Made by a program: the position numbers and the translations under genes. Below, in pieces: positions 26,956 to 33,745 of a stretch of 33,745 bases of DNA. The notes under the pieces are model-generated. The model was not told the DNA's origin. It worked only from the letters and a program-made list of their open reading frames with translations, and made no database searches. The DNA comes from Actinomycetes bacterium (GTDB taxonomy: Bacteria; Actinomycetota; Actinomycetes; Mycobacteriales; Pseudonocardiaceae): assembly GCA_021793175.1 (NCBI GenBank), contig JAJYTH010000033.1:1-33745 (forward strand), in the 5' to 3' direction. Positions within the stretch are counted from its first letter, which is position 1. Each line of letters begins with the position of its first letter.

Positions 26956-27573
26956 ACGAGCCCGGTGGGAACGCGCGGCGTCCCGCACCTGCTGCAGCAG
27001 TGCGACCACCACCTGTTCGACCTCGGCTCCCACCCGTTCGGGTTCAGCCGAACTCGCGATCTCGGTGGCGGCGCTGGCCAGGGCACCGAACAGCAGACGG
27101 GAGGCGACGTCCACCGGCACGCTCGTCACGTCGCCCGCGTCGATGAGGTCCTGGAGGGCGGCTTTGATGAGGCCGAAGCTGTAGCGTTCCTCGGCGTCCC
27201 GCCATTGCTGCCAGCCCATCACCACAGGGGCCTCGTGCAGTGCGATCCGCTGGTAGGCGGGGTCGAGGCAGCTGGAGATGAACTCCCGCAATCCGGCGAG
27301 CGCACGTTCCCACGGTGGTTCGGCTCCACGGAGGATCTTCTCCAACCGGCCCTTGACATCGGTCTCCACGGCGTCGAACGCGGCTTCGAACACCGCCTGT
27401 TTGCCGGTGAAGTGGTGGTAGAGCGCGCCCTTGGTCACTCGGGCGCGGCGCGCGATCTCGTCGAGCGACGTGCCCGCGTAGCCGCGCTCGGTGAACAGCG
27501 CGATGGCGCTGTCGATCAACGCGTCACGGGTGGATTCCGTGTAGTCGTCCCGCCTGGACCTCGGTGTCGCCAC
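26953..27573 (-). CDS. TetR-family transcriptional regulator
   Basis: A 206-residue regulator. The N-terminal DNA-binding domain is complete: TRDALIDSAIALFTERGYAG, helix-turn-helix SLDEIARRARVTKGALYHHF, then TGKQAVFEAAFDAV. The C-terminal ligand domain has the MGWQQWRDAEERYSFG segment common in one actinobacterial subgroup. Start choice: GTG 27573 follows a TAAGGT box by 7 nt. A GTG at 27591 lies one base from a strong GAGGAGG. The longer form adds MRKVVN. Two palindromes directly upstream are its likely operators, so autorepression and control of the LLM gene are inferred. Confidence 0.88.
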   Translation of the reverse strand: MATPRSRRDDYTESTRDALIDSAIALFTERGYAGTSLDEIARRARVTKGALYHHFTGKQAVFEAAFDAVETDVKGRLEKILRGAEPPWERALAGLREFISSCLDPAYQRIALHEAPVVMGWQQWRDAEERYSFGLIKAALQDLIDAGDVTSVPVDVASRLLFGALASAATEIASSAEPERVGAEVEQVVVALLQQVRDAARSHRAR

Positions 27574-27580
27574 ATTCACA

Positions 27581-27586
27581 ACCTTA
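27581..27586 (-). promoter_or_regulatory. TAAGGT -10-like element 7 nt before TetR GTG 27573
   Basis: With a 17-bp spacer its -35 region would fall on operator 1, the expected geometry for autorepression. Confidence 0.4.
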
Positions 27587-27602
27587 CGCACCCCTCCTCG
27601 TC

Positions 27603-27619
27603 ACATACCGGTGGTATGT
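27603..27619. promoter_or_regulatory. Operator 1: perfect 7-3-7 palindrome
   Basis: ACATACC-GGT-GGTATGT is a perfect inverted repeat of the size bound by TetR dimers. It lies between the divergent TetR and TetR-like genes, nearer to the TetR start. Confidence 0.8.
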
Positions 27620-27632
27620 TGATCTCGTCCGC

Positions 27633-27649
27633 ACATACCGAGAGTATGA
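27633..27649. promoter_or_regulatory. Operator 2: imperfect copy of the palindrome
   Basis: ACATACC-GAG-AGTATGA repeats the left arm of operator 1 exactly and most of the right arm. Centre-to-centre distance is 30 bp, about three helical turns, so both sites face the same side of DNA. Confidence 0.72.
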
Positions 27650-27713
27650 ACCCGACTTCGAGTATGGCCGCCGGTACAGTCGAGGACAGGCCGAAAAGGG
27701 GGAGGCCGAGGCC

Positions 27714-28271
27714 ATGGGCTGGAGTGATCACTACCGCCGTCGCGACATCATGGACACCGCACTGGCCCGCGCGCGGCACGACGAAGAGGCCCGTATTCCG
27801 TTCGACCACATCGACGGCGCCAGGGAGGTCTTCGGCACCGAGGAGAACCTCCTGCTGGCCCTGCACCACCGCTGGACACAGGTGCTGACCGGGCACCTCC
27901 GCACCTATGTGGCGGGCCCCGAGGACGCCGACGACGTGCCCGGCGAAGGCAGCGAGAGCCACGGCGACCACGTCGACGCCGTGTCCCGCGCCTGGCGAGC
28001 CGCTGTACGCCGGAATCCGACACTGCACGCGGTGGTGGACGCGAACGTGGAGCGCTACCCCGCGTTGCGCCGAGCCCACCAGGCCGAGCTGCGGATGCTC
28101 GCGGTGACCTCCGGTCTGGCCGAACCGCACGAGCCGCACGACGAGGCCGCACGCATCGGGGCGACGCTGGTGGCGCTACTGCGGCATCGCGACACCGTTC
28201 GCTCGAGCAACCGCACCACCACGGCCGAGCGTTGGCTGCGTCGCCTCGGCCGGTTGGCCTCGTCCGCGTGA
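27714..28271 (+). CDS. TetR-like protein lacking the recognition helix
   Basis: A 185-residue helical protein. Residues 1-55 (SDHYRRRDIMDTALARAR...FDHIDGAREVFGTEENLLLALHHRW) resemble TetR helix 1 and the FxxKexLllAl segment after the helix-turn-helix. About nine residues that would form the recognition helix seem to be missing. The rest resembles a TetR ligand/dimer domain. ATG 27714 has a good Shine-Dalgarno (AAGGGGGAGG, 8 nt upstream); upstream codons cross the operators. It is divergent from the full TetR and shares its operators. It may be a sensor or antagonist rather than a DNA binder; this is inference. It might also be a distant unrelated helical family. Confidence 0.7.
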   Translation: MGWSDHYRRRDIMDTALARARHDEEARIPFDHIDGAREVFGTEENLLLALHHRWTQVLTGHLRTYVAGPEDADDVPGEGSESHGDHVDAVSRAWRAAVRRNPTLHAVVDANVERYPALRRAHQAELRMLAVTSGLAEPHEPHDEAARIGATLVALLRHRDTVRSSNRTTTAERWLRRLGRLASSA

Positions 28272-28393
28272 GCACCGCACGCGACACGTCCCGCCCCATG
28301 TGAGGGGGCCGGAAAGCCACCCGGGAGCGGGGGAAGAGTTGACCGGGTCACCCCGGATCCCCCACGTGGTCGAGTTCCGGGCCGCCTCGGGCG

Positions 28394-28399
28394 TAGGCT
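28394..28399 (+). promoter_or_regulatory. TAGGCT -10-like element 6 nt before the lipA GTG
   Basis: The gap 28272-28405 holds this element and no clear -35 or Shine-Dalgarno (only GGGAG touching the GTG). Confidence 0.5.
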
Positions 28400-28405
28400 G
28401 GGAGC

Positions 28406-29413
28406 GTGACTGTGGTGCCGGAAGGTCGGAAGCTGCTGCGGCTGGAAGTCCGCAACAGCCAGACACCGATCGAGAAGAAGCCGTCATGGATCAAAACCCG
28501 CGCGCGTATGGGCCCGGAGTTCACCGAACTCAAGGGGCTGGTCCGGCGCGAGGGTCTACACACCGTGTGCGAGGAGGCGGGCTGCCCCAACATCTACGAA
28601 TGTTGGGAGGATCGCGAGGCCACCTTCCTCATCGGAGGTGACCAGTGCACCCGACGCTGTGACTTCTGCCAGATCGACACCGGTAAACCCGCCGAGTTCG
28701 ACCGGGACGAACCGAGGCGGGTCGCCGAGAGCGTGCAGGCCATGGGCCTGCGCTACTCGACCGTGACCGGTGTGGCCCGCGACGACCTGCCCGACGGTGG
28801 AGCGTGGCTGTACGCCGAGACGGTCCGGCAGATCCACGCACTCAACCCGGGCACGGGCGTCGAACTGCTGATCCCGGATTTCAACGCCAACGACGAGCAG
28901 CTGGCCGAGGTGTTCGGGTCCGAACCCGAGGTGTTGGCCCACAACATCGAGACCGTGCCGCGGGTCTTCAAGCGCATCCGGCCGGGTTTCCGTTACGAGC
29001 GTTCACTGGAAGTGATCCGCAAGGCCCGTGAGGCCGGGCTGGTCACCAAGTCGAACCTGATCCTCGGGATGGGCGAGACCCCTGAAGAGGTCGAACCCGC
29101 CATGCGCGACCTCGCGGAAGCGGGCTGCGAGATCCTCACCATCACTCAGTACCTGCGTCCCTCGGTGCGGCACCATCCGGTGGACCGCTGGGTGAAGCCC
29201 GAGGAGTTCGTGGAGCACACGAAGGCGGCCAAGGCCCTCGGCTTCGCCGGAGTCATGGCGGGTCCCCTGGTGCGCTCCTCGTACCGCGCGGGCAAACTGT
29301 TCGCCCAAACCAAGCAGCACCGGGGCGAACCGTTGCCGGAGAACCTGCAGCACCTCGCGGCCGCCGCACCGGCGGCCCAGGAAGCCAGCAGCGTCCTCTC
29401 CCGAATGAGCTGA
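28406..29413 (+). CDS. lipA: Lipoyl synthase LipA
   Basis: A radical-SAM enzyme inserting two sulfurs into octanoyl-lipoyl domains. The auxiliary [4Fe-4S] cluster motif is C55-x4-C60-x5-C66 ([12 protein letters not shown]). The radical-SAM motif is C81-x3-C85-x2-C88 (CTRRCDFC). The C-terminal RSSYRAG contains the serine that ligates the auxiliary cluster. The 335-residue length is normal. GTG 28406 fits the conserved N-terminus ([17 protein letters not shown]). It is separated from lipB by the LLM/TetR module, whereas in mycobacteria the two genes are adjacent. Confidence 0.97.
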   Translation: MTVVPEGRKLLRLEVRNSQTPIEKKPSWIKTRARMGPEFTELKGLVRREGLHTVCEEAGCPNIYECWEDREATFLIGGDQCTRRCDFCQIDTGKPAEFDRDEPRRVAESVQAMGLRYSTVTGVARDDLPDGGAWLYAETVRQIHALNPGTGVELLIPDFNANDEQLAEVFGSEPEVLAHNIETVPRVFKRIRPGFRYERSLEVIRKAREAGLVTKSNLILGMGETPEEVEPAMRDLAEAGCEILTITQYLRPSVRHHPVDRWVKPEEFVEHTKAAKALGFAGVMAGPLVRSSYRAGKLFAQTKQHRGEPLPENLQHLAAAAPAAQEASSVLSRMS

Positions 29414-29506
29414 TCCGGGGGCCGAGGCCCTTCCACGGGTAAAACTTGAAAGAAAACTCCTGGATCGAGTGAACCGGACGAGGGCTGGTGTCGTCTGATT
29501 CCGTAG

Positions 29507-29523
29507 GACTGTCTGGGACAGTC
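29507..29523. repeat. Perfect 7-3-7 palindrome upstream of the DedA gene
   Basis: GACTGTC-TGG-GACAGTC lies 35 bp before the DedA start, in the lipA-DedA gap (29414-29557). It could be an operator. There is no matching regulator nearby. Confidence 0.5.
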
Positions 29524-29557
29524 GATCCGATACAGACGGCATTCAGGGGGCTTTTCC

Positions 29558-30211
29558 GTGGTAACCGAGGTACTCAACTGGCTGCAGAGCCTGCCGCAGC
29601 CGGCCCTGGTCGGTGCGACAGGACTGCTGGTCCTGCTTGAGTGCACCGTGGGTCTGGGGTTCATCGCGCCAGGCGAGTCAGGGCTGCTCATCGCGGCCAC
29701 CACGGCCACCACGGCCCCCCGATTCATCGTCCTCGTCCTCGTGGTCACGGTGTGTGCCGGTATCGGCGATTCGATCGGGTACGCGATCGGTCGCCGGTTC
29801 GGGCCGCGCCTCCGGGAGACGAAGCTGATCCAGCGATACGGCACCGACGCCTGGGACAAGGCCACCGGCATCCTCCAACGGCGGGGAGCGTGGGCGGTGT
29901 TCTTCGCCCGCTTCCTGCCGGTGGTACGCACATTGACCCCAGCGGCGGCGGGGACGTCCAAACTGCCGTACCGCAAGTTCTTGCCCGCCGTGGTCTCCGG
30001 CGCCCTGTGCTGGTCACTCCTGCACGTCAGTCTCGGCGCGGCGCTGGGCGAAGCCGCGCGTCAGGTGGAGGACGTTCTCAGCACCGGCGGCATGATCGTC
30101 GTCGGCGTGCTCGCGGCCATCGGTCTTTTCTTCCTCGTCCGTTACAAGAGGAAGAAGGCCGCCGCCGCACTCGCCGCCGCCACGAAGGAACCAGCCGACG
30201 ACCGCGGCTGA
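29558..30211 (+). CDS. DedA-family membrane protein
   Basis: A 217-residue protein of the DedA/SNARE-associated family, which contains lipid-carrier flippases. The reentrant motif region has GFIAPGESGLLIAA, and the second half has the family signature ARFLPVVRTLTPAAAG with YRKFLPAV. About four to five hydrophobic segments and a basic C-terminal tail follow. GTG 29558 has AGGGGG 7 nt upstream. The possible pairing with the PAP2 phosphatase (both may act on undecaprenyl phosphate) is inference. Confidence 0.9.
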   Translation: MVTEVLNWLQSLPQPALVGATGLLVLLECTVGLGFIAPGESGLLIAATTATTAPRFIVLVLVVTVCAGIGDSIGYAIGRRFGPRLRETKLIQRYGTDAWDKATGILQRRGAWAVFFARFLPVVRTLTPAAAGTSKLPYRKFLPAVVSGALCWSLLHVSLGAALGEAARQVEDVLSTGGMIVVGVLAAIGLFFLVRYKRKKAAAALAAATKEPADDRG

Positions 30212-30542
30212 GCTCGTCGTTTCCCACAACACACATCGACACGCCGCCAGACGTTCCGGGTGGGTCCTGTCCCCTTCCTCCCAGGACCCACCCGAATCAA
30301 AAAACCTTCGAGGCCGTCCCGGTCGATCCCCCGCGGTCGCCGAGCGCGGCCCTCGCGTGAGGTGACACGGCAAGCACATCGAGCCGATGTGGTTCCTGCC
30401 CGATCCTTTCGAAAACGCCACCGCACCATCGCCCCAGGTAAGGGCATGGATCGGGTGGTGGTTCCGCCTCGCCGAAGGTCCGTACCAGGATTACTCACCG
30501 GTCAGTGTTATGCCAGCCGAGACGGGCCATTCACTTATTCGG
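30212..30542. other. 331-bp convergent gap between DedA and MFS genes
   Basis: It contains the DedA hairpin (30257-30294) and a perfect 7-3-7 palindrome CACATCG-AGC-CGATGTG at 30375-30391. I see no convincing gene; the open frames here are shadows running into the antisense of the MFS gene. Confidence 0.5.
30257..30294 (+). terminator. DedA gene terminator
   Basis: A 13-bp perfect stem (CGGGTGGGTCCTG, 30257-30269, with 30282-30294) has a 12-nt loop. The following bases are A-rich rather than U-rich. Confidence 0.7.
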
Positions 30543-32015
30543 TCACTCCGTAGGAGTAGGGGTGGTGTTCGCGGCTTGAGCTTGTTCCGTCCGAGAAAGT
30601 CCAGGGCGTCGACGCACATCGACCACAGCCAGGACCAGTGCCACCAGGATCATGGCCACCGCACTCAACATCGCCCATCGCAGCCCCGCCAGATAACCGC
30701 CCGCCGAATCGATGCCCACGTGGAACATCGACGCCAACATGGCCACGCCGATCGCGGTACCGATACGCTGCCCCGTCTGCAACGCTCCCCCGGCGACACC
30801 GGCCATCCGCGTAGGCACCTGTTCCAGCGTCAACGTGGTGTTGGGTGAGATCACCATGCCGCCGCCCACGCCCGCGACCAGCAACGGAGCCGCCGCGGCC
30901 AACCCCGCCATGGAGGCGGAGACCATCGGCACGACGATCCCCACCGTCGTCAACCCCACCGTCACCAAGGACAGTCCTAGCAGGGTCAACCGCCTCCCCA
31001 AGCGCGCGACGAGTCGTCCCGCCACGGCCGCCGACACCGCGGCTCCGATGGCGAACGGTGTCACGATCAGCCCGGACTCCAACGGCGTGTATCCCAGGCC
31101 CTGCTGGAAGAACAAGGCGAACACCAGCCAGATCCCGGAGAACCCCGCGAAATACACCGCCCCGATCGCCGCACCCGTCGCGTATCCCGGTGTCTCGGTG
31201 AACAGTCGCACGTCGAGCAGCGGAGAACCTCCACGCCGCACGACCCGCCGTTCCCACAACACGAACGCGGCCCCGAACGGCACGGCCGCCACCGGCATCC
31301 ACCAGAACGCGGCCAACCCGCCTTGGTCGGACTGCACGAGCGGGAAAAGCACCCCAAGCACGGCCACACCCAGCAGGCCGATGCCCACGAAGTCCAGTTC
31401 CGACCGCAACGAGGACCCGCGTCGCGGCGCACGAGGCAACAGCCGGGCAGCCAACACCAACGCGAGCGCCCCGATGGGCACATTGACGAAGAACACCCAG
31501 CGCCAGCCGTCCTCCGCCCCGAAAACAGCGATGATCGAACCACCGATCAACGGCCCCACGGCCGTGGACAGCGACACGGTCGTGCCGAACAGGCCGAACG
31601 CCTTCCCGCGCTCCGCACCGCTGAACAACTCCTGGATCAGACCGGTGTTCTGCGGAGTCAACATGCCCGCCGCCATGCCCTGCAACAACCGGGCGACCAC
31701 GAGCATCGTCTCGTTGACGGCCGACCCGGCGAGCGCGCTGGTCAACACGAACGCCGACAGCGCGAAGAGGAACATCCGGCGCCTGCCCAGCACGTCACCG
31801 AGCCGACCACCGGACACCAGCACGAGCCCGAACGCCAACGCGTACCCCGACACGACCCACTGCACACCGGCCGTGGAGGCACCCAGACTCTGCTGGATCG
31901 ACGGCAGCGCCACGTTGACGATGCTGACGTCGAGCAGGGACATGAACCCGGCAGCCAGCGTGACGGCTAAAGCCCTCCACCGCCGCGGATCAGGCCTGTC
32001 GATCTTCGAGTTCAC
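30543..32015 (-). CDS. MFS drug-type transporter, DHA2 (14-TM) family
   Basis: A 490-residue exporter. Motifs: LLDVSIVNVALPSIQQSLG (DHA2 motif D1), QWVVSGYALAFGLVLVSGGRLGDVLGRRRMF (motif A), ARLLQGMAAGMLTPQ and GPLIGGSI (motif C). Fourteen hydrophobic segments are counted. Proton-driven export of drugs or metabolites is the family role; the substrate is unknown. GTG 32015 is the only plausible start, though AAGGA abuts it too closely to be an ideal Shine-Dalgarno. It begins 25 bp after the dnaE1 stop and could be read through from it. No regulator is adjacent. Confidence 0.9.
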   Translation of the reverse strand: MNSKIDRPDPRRWRALAVTLAAGFMSLLDVSIVNVALPSIQQSLGASTAGVQWVVSGYALAFGLVLVSGGRLGDVLGRRRMFLFALSAFVLTSALAGSAVNETMLVVARLLQGMAAGMLTPQNTGLIQELFSGAERGKAFGLFGTTVSLSTAVGPLIGGSIIAVFGAEDGWRWVFFVNVPIGALALVLAARLLPRAPRRGSSLRSELDFVGIGLLGVAVLGVLFPLVQSDQGGLAAFWWMPVAAVPFGAAFVLWERRVVRRGGSPLLDVRLFTETPGYATGAAIGAVYFAGFSGIWLVFALFFQQGLGYTPLESGLIVTPFAIGAAVSAAVAGRLVARLGRRLTLLGLSLVTVGLTTVGIVVPMVSASMAGLAAAAPLLVAGVGGGMVISPNTTLTLEQVPTRMAGVAGGALQTGQRIGTAIGVAMLASMFHVGIDSAGGYLAGLRWAMLSAVAMILVALVLAVVDVRRRPGLSRTEQAQAANTTPTPTE

Positions 32016-32040
32016 TCCTTCACCGTCTTGAACCCGCGGT

Positions 32041-33745
32041 TCAACTGCTCGCCGCTGCGATACCGGGGATGCTCTTCAACTCTCCCAACAGCATCGAACT
32101 GACCGTCACCGGATAGTCGTACAACGCGAAGACGGTCTCGGACGACCTACCGACGAGTTTGAGCCGCACCGGGGTGTCACCGCGGTGTGCCTGCAACGTC
32201 TGTTTCAGCTCGATCACCACGCTCTTGGTGATCTTCTCGGCCGACGCCAGCAGCATCAGCGGAGGCTCCTCGTCACCGAGCGCGACGTCACTGAGGTCGA
32301 GTGGCACGAGCCCGGCGGCGAACACCGACATCTTGTCTTCCCGCCAGTTGACGCGGCCCTTCACCACCACCGCGTTGTCCTCGACCAGGTCGGCGGCGAA
32401 CAGCGCGTACGACTTCGGGAAGAACAGCACCTCCAGCGAGGCGTCCATGTCCTCGACCGTACAGATGGCCCAGGGCTCACCCTTCTTGTTCACCCGTCGT
32501 TCCAAGGAGGTGATGAGCCCGGCGATCTCGATCTCGCCTTCCTTCGGCGGATCGGCCAGGATCGCCGCGATCGGTCGCTTGGCGTGCTTGCGGAGAATGC
32601 GCTCGGCCCCGTCGAGCGGATGCGCGGACACGTACAGGCCGAGCATCTCGCGTTCGTAGGCGAGTTTCTGCTTGCGCGGGTACTCCTCGTCGTCGAACTT
32701 CAGGTGCGCCAGCGGCGACGAGGCCGTCTGCGCCGTGGTGTCGTCGTCGGCGCCTCCGCCGAAGCCCTGGAACAGGTCGAACTGTCCCATCGCCTCCTGC
32801 CGCTTGAGCGGCACGACGGCGTCGACGGCGTCCTCGTGCACTCGCATCATCGACAGCCGTGTGTTGCCGAACGAGTCGAACGCACCGGCCTTGATCAAGG
32901 ACTCGATGACGCGCTTATTGCAGACCACGAGCTCAGAGGAGTCGAGGAAGTCGGTGAACGACGTGTACTTCCCCTTCTTCTCCCGCGTGGTGATGATCGA
33001 GTCGACGACGTTGGCGCCGACGTTGCGCACTGCGCCCAGCCCAAACCGGATGTCGTCGCCGACAGCGGCGAAACGACGGTCCGACTCGTTGACGTCCGGC
33101 GGCAGCACCCGGATGCCGAGCCTGCGGCATTCGGACAGGTACACCGCCGACTTGTCCTTGTTGTCACCGACCGAGGTGAGCAGCGCGGCCATGTACTCGG
33201 CGGGATAGTTCGCCTTCAGGTACGCGGTCCAGTAGGACACCAGGCCGTAGCCGGCCGCGTGCGACTTGTTGAACGCGTACCCGGCGAACGGCAGGATCGT
33301 GTCCCACAGAGCCTGGATGGCCTCGTCGGAGAAGCCGTTGTCCCTCATCCCGGCACGGAAGCCCTCGAACTCCTTTTCGAGGACCTCCTTCTTCTTCTTG
33401 CCCATCGCCCGGCGCAGCACGTCGGCGCGACCCATCGAGTAGCCCGCGACCTTCTGCGCGATCTGCATGATCTGTTCCTGATAGACGATCAGGCCGTAGG
33501 TCTCGGACAGGATGTCCTTCAGGGGCTCCTCGAGCTCCGGGTGAATCGGTTTGATCTGCTGCCGGCCGTTCTTGCGGTCGGCGTAGTCGTTGTGGGCGTT
33601 CATGCCCATCGGACCGGGCCGGTACAGCGCGAGCCCGTGCGAGGAGAACGCGTCGGGCGACGGCGAGGCCGCCCCGTCAACGTCCTGCCGCTTCGAGATC
33701 AGCCCCAGCACCCGCGCGAGGGAACCGTGAAGATCCTGCCGGGCC
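32041..33745 (-). CDS. dnaE1: DNA polymerase III alpha subunit DnaE1, C-terminal part (5' end outside the window)
   Basis: The replicative polymerase. Family sequence runs from ALYRPGPMGMNAHNDYADRKN (A codon at 33628-33630) to the stop. It includes ETYGLIVYQEQIMQIAQ, RAMGKKKKEVLEKEFEGF, FNKSHAAGYGLVSYWTAYLKA, the helix-hairpin-helix region (CNKRVIESLIKAGAFDS) and the OB-fold (IEIAGLITSLERRVNKKGEPWAICTVED). The frame stays open to the window edge. The last 38 codons (33631-33745; e.g. VLGLISKRQDVDG, SPDAFSSHGL) do not resemble DnaE, which should read like FEDISAVG before ALYRPG. A chimeric end, an insertion or a truncated gene are possible. Confidence 0.9.
   Translation of the reverse strand, partial: ARQDLHGSLARVLGLISKRQDVDGAASPSPDAFSSHGLALYRPGPMGMNAHNDYADRKNGRQQIKPIHPELEEPLKDILSETYGLIVYQEQIMQIAQKVAGYSMGRADVLRRAMGKKKKEVLEKEFEGFRAGMRDNGFSDEAIQALWDTILPFAGYAFNKSHAAGYGLVSYWTAYLKANYPAEYMAALLTSVGDNKDKSAVYLSECRRLGIRVLPPDVNESDRRFAAVGDDIRFGLGAVRNVGANVVDSIITTREKKGKYTSFTDFLDSSELVVCNKRVIESLIKAGAFDSFGNTRLSMMRVHEDAVDAVVPLKRQEAMGQFDLFQGFGGGADDDTTAQTASSPLAHLKFDDEEYPRKQKLAYEREMLGLYVSAHPLDGAERILRKHAKRPIAAILADPPKEGEIEIAGLITSLERRVNKKGEPWAICTVEDMDASLEVLFFPKSYALFAADLVEDNAVVVKGRVNWREDKMSVFAAGLVPLDLSDVALGDEEPPLMLLASAEKITKSVVIELKQTLQAHRGDTPVRLKLVGRSSETVFALYDYPVTVSSMLLGELKSIPGIAAASS

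Noticed and set aside
30295-30305. A-run after the DedA hairpin as a minus-strand U-tract terminator for the MFS gene
   Set aside because: On the minus strand the T-run comes before the hairpin, not after it, and lies about 240 bp past the MFS stop.
33631-33745. Intein C-terminus in dnaE1
   Set aside because: The junction reads SSHGL-ALYRP, without the terminal Asn or a Cys/Ser/Thr at +1; kept only as an unexplained homology break.

Overview
The window is a chromosomal core region of a high-GC actinomycete. Gene content and order follow the mycobacterial block qcrB-qcrA-qcrC-ctaE-trpD ... ctaF-ctaC-asnB-erpA-DUF3043-cobT-ilvE-pepA-sucB-TIGR01777-lipB-lipA, with insertions and rearrangements. 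An F420-type LLM oxidoreductase, a Mycobacterium-like branched respiratory chain, strong G/C bias at third codon positions and many GTG starts suggest a Pseudonocardiaceae-like organism (Saccharomonospora/Amycolatopsis type). The genus is inferred. No phage, IS element, CRISPR, tRNA or rRNA was seen.

Positions 1-8000 hold most of the cytochrome bcc-aa3 supercomplex. ctaE, qcrC, qcrA and qcrB are one minus-strand operon ending in a perfect 20-bp hairpin. ctaC-ctaF is a second minus-strand operon. Between them, on the plus strand, lie a degenerate receiver-domain protein and trpD. Positions 8100-16960 carry asnB, erpA, a DUF3043 membrane protein, an aldo/keto reductase, a divergent ispD/cobT pair, ilvE and two unassigned membrane proteins. 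Positions 17100-25920 carry pepA, an SMI1/KNR4-type protein, a small basic protein, and a lipoate/dehydrogenase cluster: lpdA (E3), a two-lipoyl-domain E2 (sucB/dlaT), then an overlapping TIGR01777-PAP2-lipB run. lipA follows at 28406, so the cluster both makes lipoate (LipB then LipA) and uses it (E2/E3).

Between lipB and lipA sits an accessory module: a minus-strand TetR regulator followed by an LLM oxidoreductase, facing a plus-strand TetR-like protein that appears to lack the recognition helix. Two similar 17-bp palindromes, 30 bp apart, lie between the divergent genes. The window ends with a DedA protein, a 14-TM DHA2-type exporter and the C-terminal part of dnaE1. dnaE1 homology stops abruptly 115 bp before the window edge.

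A recurring pattern is a TANNNT hexamer 6-7 nt before a start codon that lacks a good Shine-Dalgarno. It occurs at eleven genes and is the expected signature of leaderless transcription. The most interesting items are the TetR/HTH-less-TetR module with its twin operators, the CobT homologue lacking its catalytic glutamates, the degenerate receiver in the oxidase locus, the leaderless pattern, and the dnaE1 break.
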